From an uncultured Phycisphaerae bacterium (GTDB lineage Bacteria; Planctomycetota; Phycisphaerae; Phycisphaerales; SM1A02), in NCBI GenBank assembly GCA_913046275.1, contig CAJWSE010000038.1:1-9477 (forward strand): 9,477 nucleotides of DNA, given 5' to 3'. How positions within the stretch are numbered: position 1 is the first letter of the stretch; every line of letters starts with the position of its first letter. The position numbers and the translations under genes are program-made. Shown piece after piece: positions 7,260-9,477 of this stretch. Below the pieces are notes generated by a model. The model was not told the origin of the DNA, ran no database searches, and worked only from the letters and a program-made list of their open reading frames with translations.

Positions 7260-7791
7260 AAGAACGCATTTTGATAATTACGGCTGGATTGCCTGAATAA
7301 ATTGTATCTGCATCAAGATCGTGCATTGCAACACCTCGTGCGCCCAAAATGGCGGCTCTTCCCACTGTTACGTTAGGGCCAATAAATGAATCTGCTGCGA
7401 TCCACGCATCGTCTTCGATCACAATAGGCAATCGTAGTAATGGCATTTCGTCTTGTTTGTAATCATGAGTGCCTGCACAGAGATGCGCATTCTGTGAAAT
7501 TGAAACCCGATCACCAATGGTGACTTTGCCTAAACAATACACAATCGCACAATCACCAAGGCAACTATTCGTACCCATGGTTAGATTCCATGGACATTCA
7601 ATTTTTACAGTTCGGCGAATTACGCATGATGAATCTATCTCCGCGCCGTATGAATGCAATAAAAAAATCCGCCATTTATTCCATGTGCGAAATGAAAATC
7701 GAAACAATGTTGCTTGAGTAATTGCCCAAAGGATTCGCCATATTTTTTCTGATGTTGAATATGAGCTTATATGTCGATCTTCAACCACCAT
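7258..7791 (-). CDS. WcaF-like acyltransferase (left-handed beta-helix, polysaccharide acetylation), intact active site
   Basis: A 177-residue protein, similar in length to WcaF-type colanic acid acetyltransferases. The N-terminal part has a W…FLLHSYGAEI stretch, then CPWNLTMG (66-73). Hexapeptide repeats of the left-handed parallel beta-helix follow (GDCAIVYCLGKVTIGDRVSI and later IGPNVTVGRAAILGARGV). The catalytic-type histidine is His109 in LCAGTHDY, and the tail is GNPAVIIK. Such enzymes move an acetyl group from acetyl-CoA to a sugar; the target is unknown. A strong AAGGAG 7 nt upstream fixes the ATG at 7791. The start overlaps the glycosyltransferase 3' end by 11 bp. It is the last gene of the visible operon. 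Confidence 0.9.
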   Translation of the reverse strand: MVVEDRHISSYSTSEKIWRILWAITQATLFRFSFRTWNKWRIFLLHSYGAEIDSSCVIRRTVKIECPWNLTMGTNSCLGDCAIVYCLGKVTIGDRVSISQNAHLCAGTHDYKQDEMPLLRLPIVIEDDAWIAADSFIGPNVTVGRAAILGARGVAMHDLDADTIYSGNPAVIIKMRS

Positions 7792-8632
7792 GATGTTGCT
7801 CCTTTTGCTTCAATTCAACCGTTTTTAAAGAAATCAAAAGTTCATACGAAGAGATAAACAAACAAAAACGAAGACCTGTCATGCCATCTAAAATTCCTAA
7901 ACGAAGAAAATACATCCAAATAAAACGAAATAACCAACGAGCAGGTAACTTTGGATACACATGACGTTTAATCCAGCGACGACGTTCCTGCGTATTACCA
8001 AACAATTTTGCGAAGATCGTTGTTTCTTTTGTGTTTTGCTGGCGCAATATTTCTTTTGCCTCAAGTGTTGAATAATGGTTATGCTTTGCCATATACAGTT
8101 CGAGCCCTCGACGATCCCAGTGCTCCATGTGCCCCTTGAGATATCCGACACTTCCATCGACAACCATATGTTCATGCACTTCACGTTCCTCATATCGGGC
8201 AGTGCCGCGTTTAAAGAAACGCACGTTCCAACTTGGGTAATAGCCACAATGCCGAATGCGCTTTCCTAAAAACATAAAGTATCTGTTAATGTTGAATGCT
8301 GAATGGGGTATTACTTCTATTGGTTTCGAAGCAATGCCCAACAGTTCATCTCGAAGTTCTGGCAGAATTGCTTCGTCAGCATCAAGAATAAAAATCCAGT
8401 CAGCTTTTACAGCAATATTTTCAAGTGCCCAATTCTTTTGTTTTGCATAGCCAAGCCAAGGCTGAATAATAACTTCAGCCCCCGCCGATTTCGCTATTTC
8501 ACAGGTTTTGTCTTGGGATTCTGAATCTATAACCCACACCTTATCTGCCCATTCTATTACGCTTTCAAGTGCGTAAGGCAAATTGATTTCTTCATTTTTC
8601 ACTGGAATGATAACTTCAATGTTTGACATCAT
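7781..8632 (-). CDS. Family 2 glycosyltransferase, WaaE/KdtX-like (LPS core or surface polysaccharide)
   Basis: A 283-residue GT-A fold glycosyltransferase. The N-terminal VIIPVKNEEINLPYALES is typical of family GT2. DSESQDKT (36-43) and the metal/nucleotide-binding DADE (84-87) follow. The GKRIRHCGYYPSWNVRFFKRG and HEHMVVDG blocks are characteristic of WaaE/KdtX-type transferases, which add a glucose-type residue to LPS core or related glycans. A hydrophobic, aromatic-rich segment near the C-terminus (FRFIWMYFLRLG…FCLFISSYELLISL) suggests membrane association. The start is ATG 8632 (ATGATG), which overlaps the preceding stop as ATGA, with only a weak GGA upstream, indicating translational coupling. 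It sits between two acyltransferase genes, so a transferase and acetylases probably act on the same glycan. The actual sugar donor and acceptor are not identifiable. Confidence 0.92.
   Translation of the reverse strand: MMSNIEVIIPVKNEEINLPYALESVIEWADKVWVIDSESQDKTCEIAKSAGAEVIIQPWLGYAKQKNWALENIAVKADWIFILDADEAILPELRDELLGIASKPIEVIPHSAFNINRYFMFLGKRIRHCGYYPSWNVRFFKRGTARYEEREVHEHMVVDGSVGYLKGHMEHWDRRGLELYMAKHNHYSTLEAKEILRQQNTKETTIFAKLFGNTQERRRWIKRHVYPKLPARWLFRFIWMYFLRLGILDGMTGLRFCLFISSYELLISLKTVELKQKEQHHGG
7799..7804 (-). promoter_or_regulatory. Strong ribosome binding site of the last acyltransferase gene
   Basis: AAGGAG on the minus strand stands 7 nt before the ATG at 7791, inside the 3' end of the glycosyltransferase gene. 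It is the best Shine-Dalgarno match in the window and decides the start codon. The two overlapping genes upstream in this operon have poor sites and may depend on translational coupling. Confidence 0.75.
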
Positions 8633-9138
8633 CTCGTTCCATATAAGACCCGATCAGCTCGAGGACTAGCTGGCTCACCTGTACAAATCTTCCATTGAGG
8701 TAATCGACCGTGCACCATTCCTCGTGCACCTACAACGACTCCCTCTTCAATGTAAGAACCTGGAAGGACAATTACGTCAGTCGCCACCCAGCAATCATCT
8801 TTGATGATTATCTCAGATTGAAAACATTTTTTGCCCTTGAATTTAATATCGCCCATTTCAGTTATTAACATCGCATACTGACTTACAACAGACCTTTTCC
8901 CAATGCGAATTGGTGCGTTGGCTTGAACAATCGCACAATCCCCAAAAATAACTAAATCATCAGCCGTTACATTCCATGGTTTATTAAAGCAAACATTTCT
9001 TCTTGCCCTAACTCGATGACCGCACTTCATACCAAACAATTTTAAAAGTTTCGTTCTATATGCATACGCATTGTGTGGAGTATAGGCAAATAAACGTTGG
9101 CCAAAGACTAACCATAAAAAAGTGCGAAGTGTATTCAC
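8629..9138 (-). CDS. WcaF-like acyltransferase paralog lacking the expected catalytic histidine
   Basis: A 169-residue left-handed beta-helix protein with the WcaF-family layout: KLLKLFGMKCG, then KPWNV (53-57), FGDCAIV, hexapeptide turns (IRIGKRSVVSQYAML), IIIKDDCWVATDVIVLPG, VVVGARGMV and a C-terminal GEPASPR. Where both neighbouring paralogs read AGTHD, this one reads TEMGD, so the expected histidine is Gly96; the preceding alanine-histidine is also changed (AML for AHL). It has no frameshift or stop, so it is not an obvious pseudogene. It may have become non-catalytic, use another residue, or bind substrate only. The GTG start at 9138 overlaps the preceding stop as GTGA; no strong ribosome binding site is seen, which suggests coupled translation. 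Confidence 0.85.
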   Translation of the reverse strand: MNTLRTFLWLVFGQRLFAYTPHNAYAYRTKLLKLFGMKCGHRVRARRNVCFNKPWNVTADDLVIFGDCAIVQANAPIRIGKRSVVSQYAMLITEMGDIKFKGKKCFQSEIIIKDDCWVATDVIVLPGSYIEEGVVVGARGMVHGRLPQWKICTGEPASPRADRVLYGTR

Positions 9139-9477
9139 CTTATCACTTGAGCTGGGTTGCCTTGCAACTCAACTTCTCCGTCAAAACTTTTATATACACT
9201 CGCGCGTGGATGAACTATCACTCCTACACCAAGCATCACATCTGGAGCAATATAGGCATCAACACCAATATAGGAATCATCCCCGATTACGATTGGTGGG
9301 CGCAGCAGGGGAAACGTTGTGTCTCGCATGTCGTGTGTTCCAGCACAAAGATGTGCCCTTGTATCTATACGAACACGATGACCTAAGTCAATCGTACCGA
9401 GTGTATACAAAATGGCATGCTCGGCAACATGGCAATCATCACCAAGACTTAAGTTCCATGGAATTGTAACTTCAACA
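9135..9477 (-). CDS. WcaF-like acyltransferase, C-terminal part; 5' end beyond the right edge
   Basis: The reading frame is open to the window edge, giving 113 residues of a hexapeptide-repeat acyltransferase. It shows IPWNLSLGDDCHVAEHAI, LGTIDLGHRVRI, the catalytic-type LCAGTHDM, PIVIGDDSYIGVDAYIAPDVMLG and a GNPAQVI tail. These line up with the intact WcaF-like protein at the other end of the operon. It is the first visible gene of the polysaccharide operon; its stop overlaps the next start by 4 bp. By the usual family length some 65 N-terminal residues are missing from view. The acceptor sugar is unknown. Confidence 0.88.
   Translation of the reverse strand, partial: VEVTIPWNLSLGDDCHVAEHAILYTLGTIDLGHRVRIDTRAHLCAGTHDMRDTTFPLLRPPIVIGDDSYIGVDAYIAPDVMLGVGVIVHPRASVYKSFDGEVELQGNPAQVIR

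Overview
The window is about 9.5 kb of AT-leaning bacterial chromosome with tightly packed genes, nearly all on the minus strand. Two single genes for prepilin-like proteins look like the large N-terminally methylated pseudopilin family that is greatly expanded in Planctomycetota and other PVC bacteria. Each has an FTxIE + hydrophobic helix N-terminus, a variable middle, and a late glycine/aspartate (…DG…) motif. With the sequence style of Rho and EF-Tu, this suggests a low-GC planctomycete (perhaps Phycisphaerae-like). That assignment is inference from protein style only.

Region 1 (1-523, minus strand): the 5' end of tuf (EF-Tu) lies behind a tRNA-Thr(GGU) gene. The spacer holds two inverted repeats: a perfect 12-bp one (317-341) and a 6-bp hairpin with a U6 loop just before the tuf ribosome binding site (241-258). 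A hairpin followed by a T-tract at 500-523 closes the upstream transcription unit.

Region 2 (622-5306, minus strand): transcription runs cysS (cysteinyl-tRNA synthetase), coaE (dephospho-CoA kinase, overlapping cysS), rho (termination factor) and then an orphan pseudopilin gene. These are housekeeping functions in one directon, apart from the pseudopilin at the 3' end.

Region 3 (5325-7143): a sugar-nucleotide epimerase/dehydratase gene is the only plus-strand gene. Its start codon is only 18 bp from that of cysS, and its 3' end overlaps a second, convergent pseudopilin gene by 20 bp.

Region 4 (7258-9477, minus strand): a surface-polysaccharide operon with overlapping genes. In transcription order it holds a WcaF-like acyltransferase (5' end outside the window), a second WcaF-like paralog that lacks the expected catalytic histidine, a family 2 glycosyltransferase of the WaaE type, and a third WcaF-like acyltransferase. 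The epimerase of region 3 could supply a nucleotide sugar to this pathway.

I saw no insertion sequence, phage gene, CRISPR array or toxin/defence module. The points most worth a second look are the degenerate acyltransferase paralog, the structured tRNA-Thr/tuf spacer, and the unusually close or overlapping gene ends around cysS and the epimerase.
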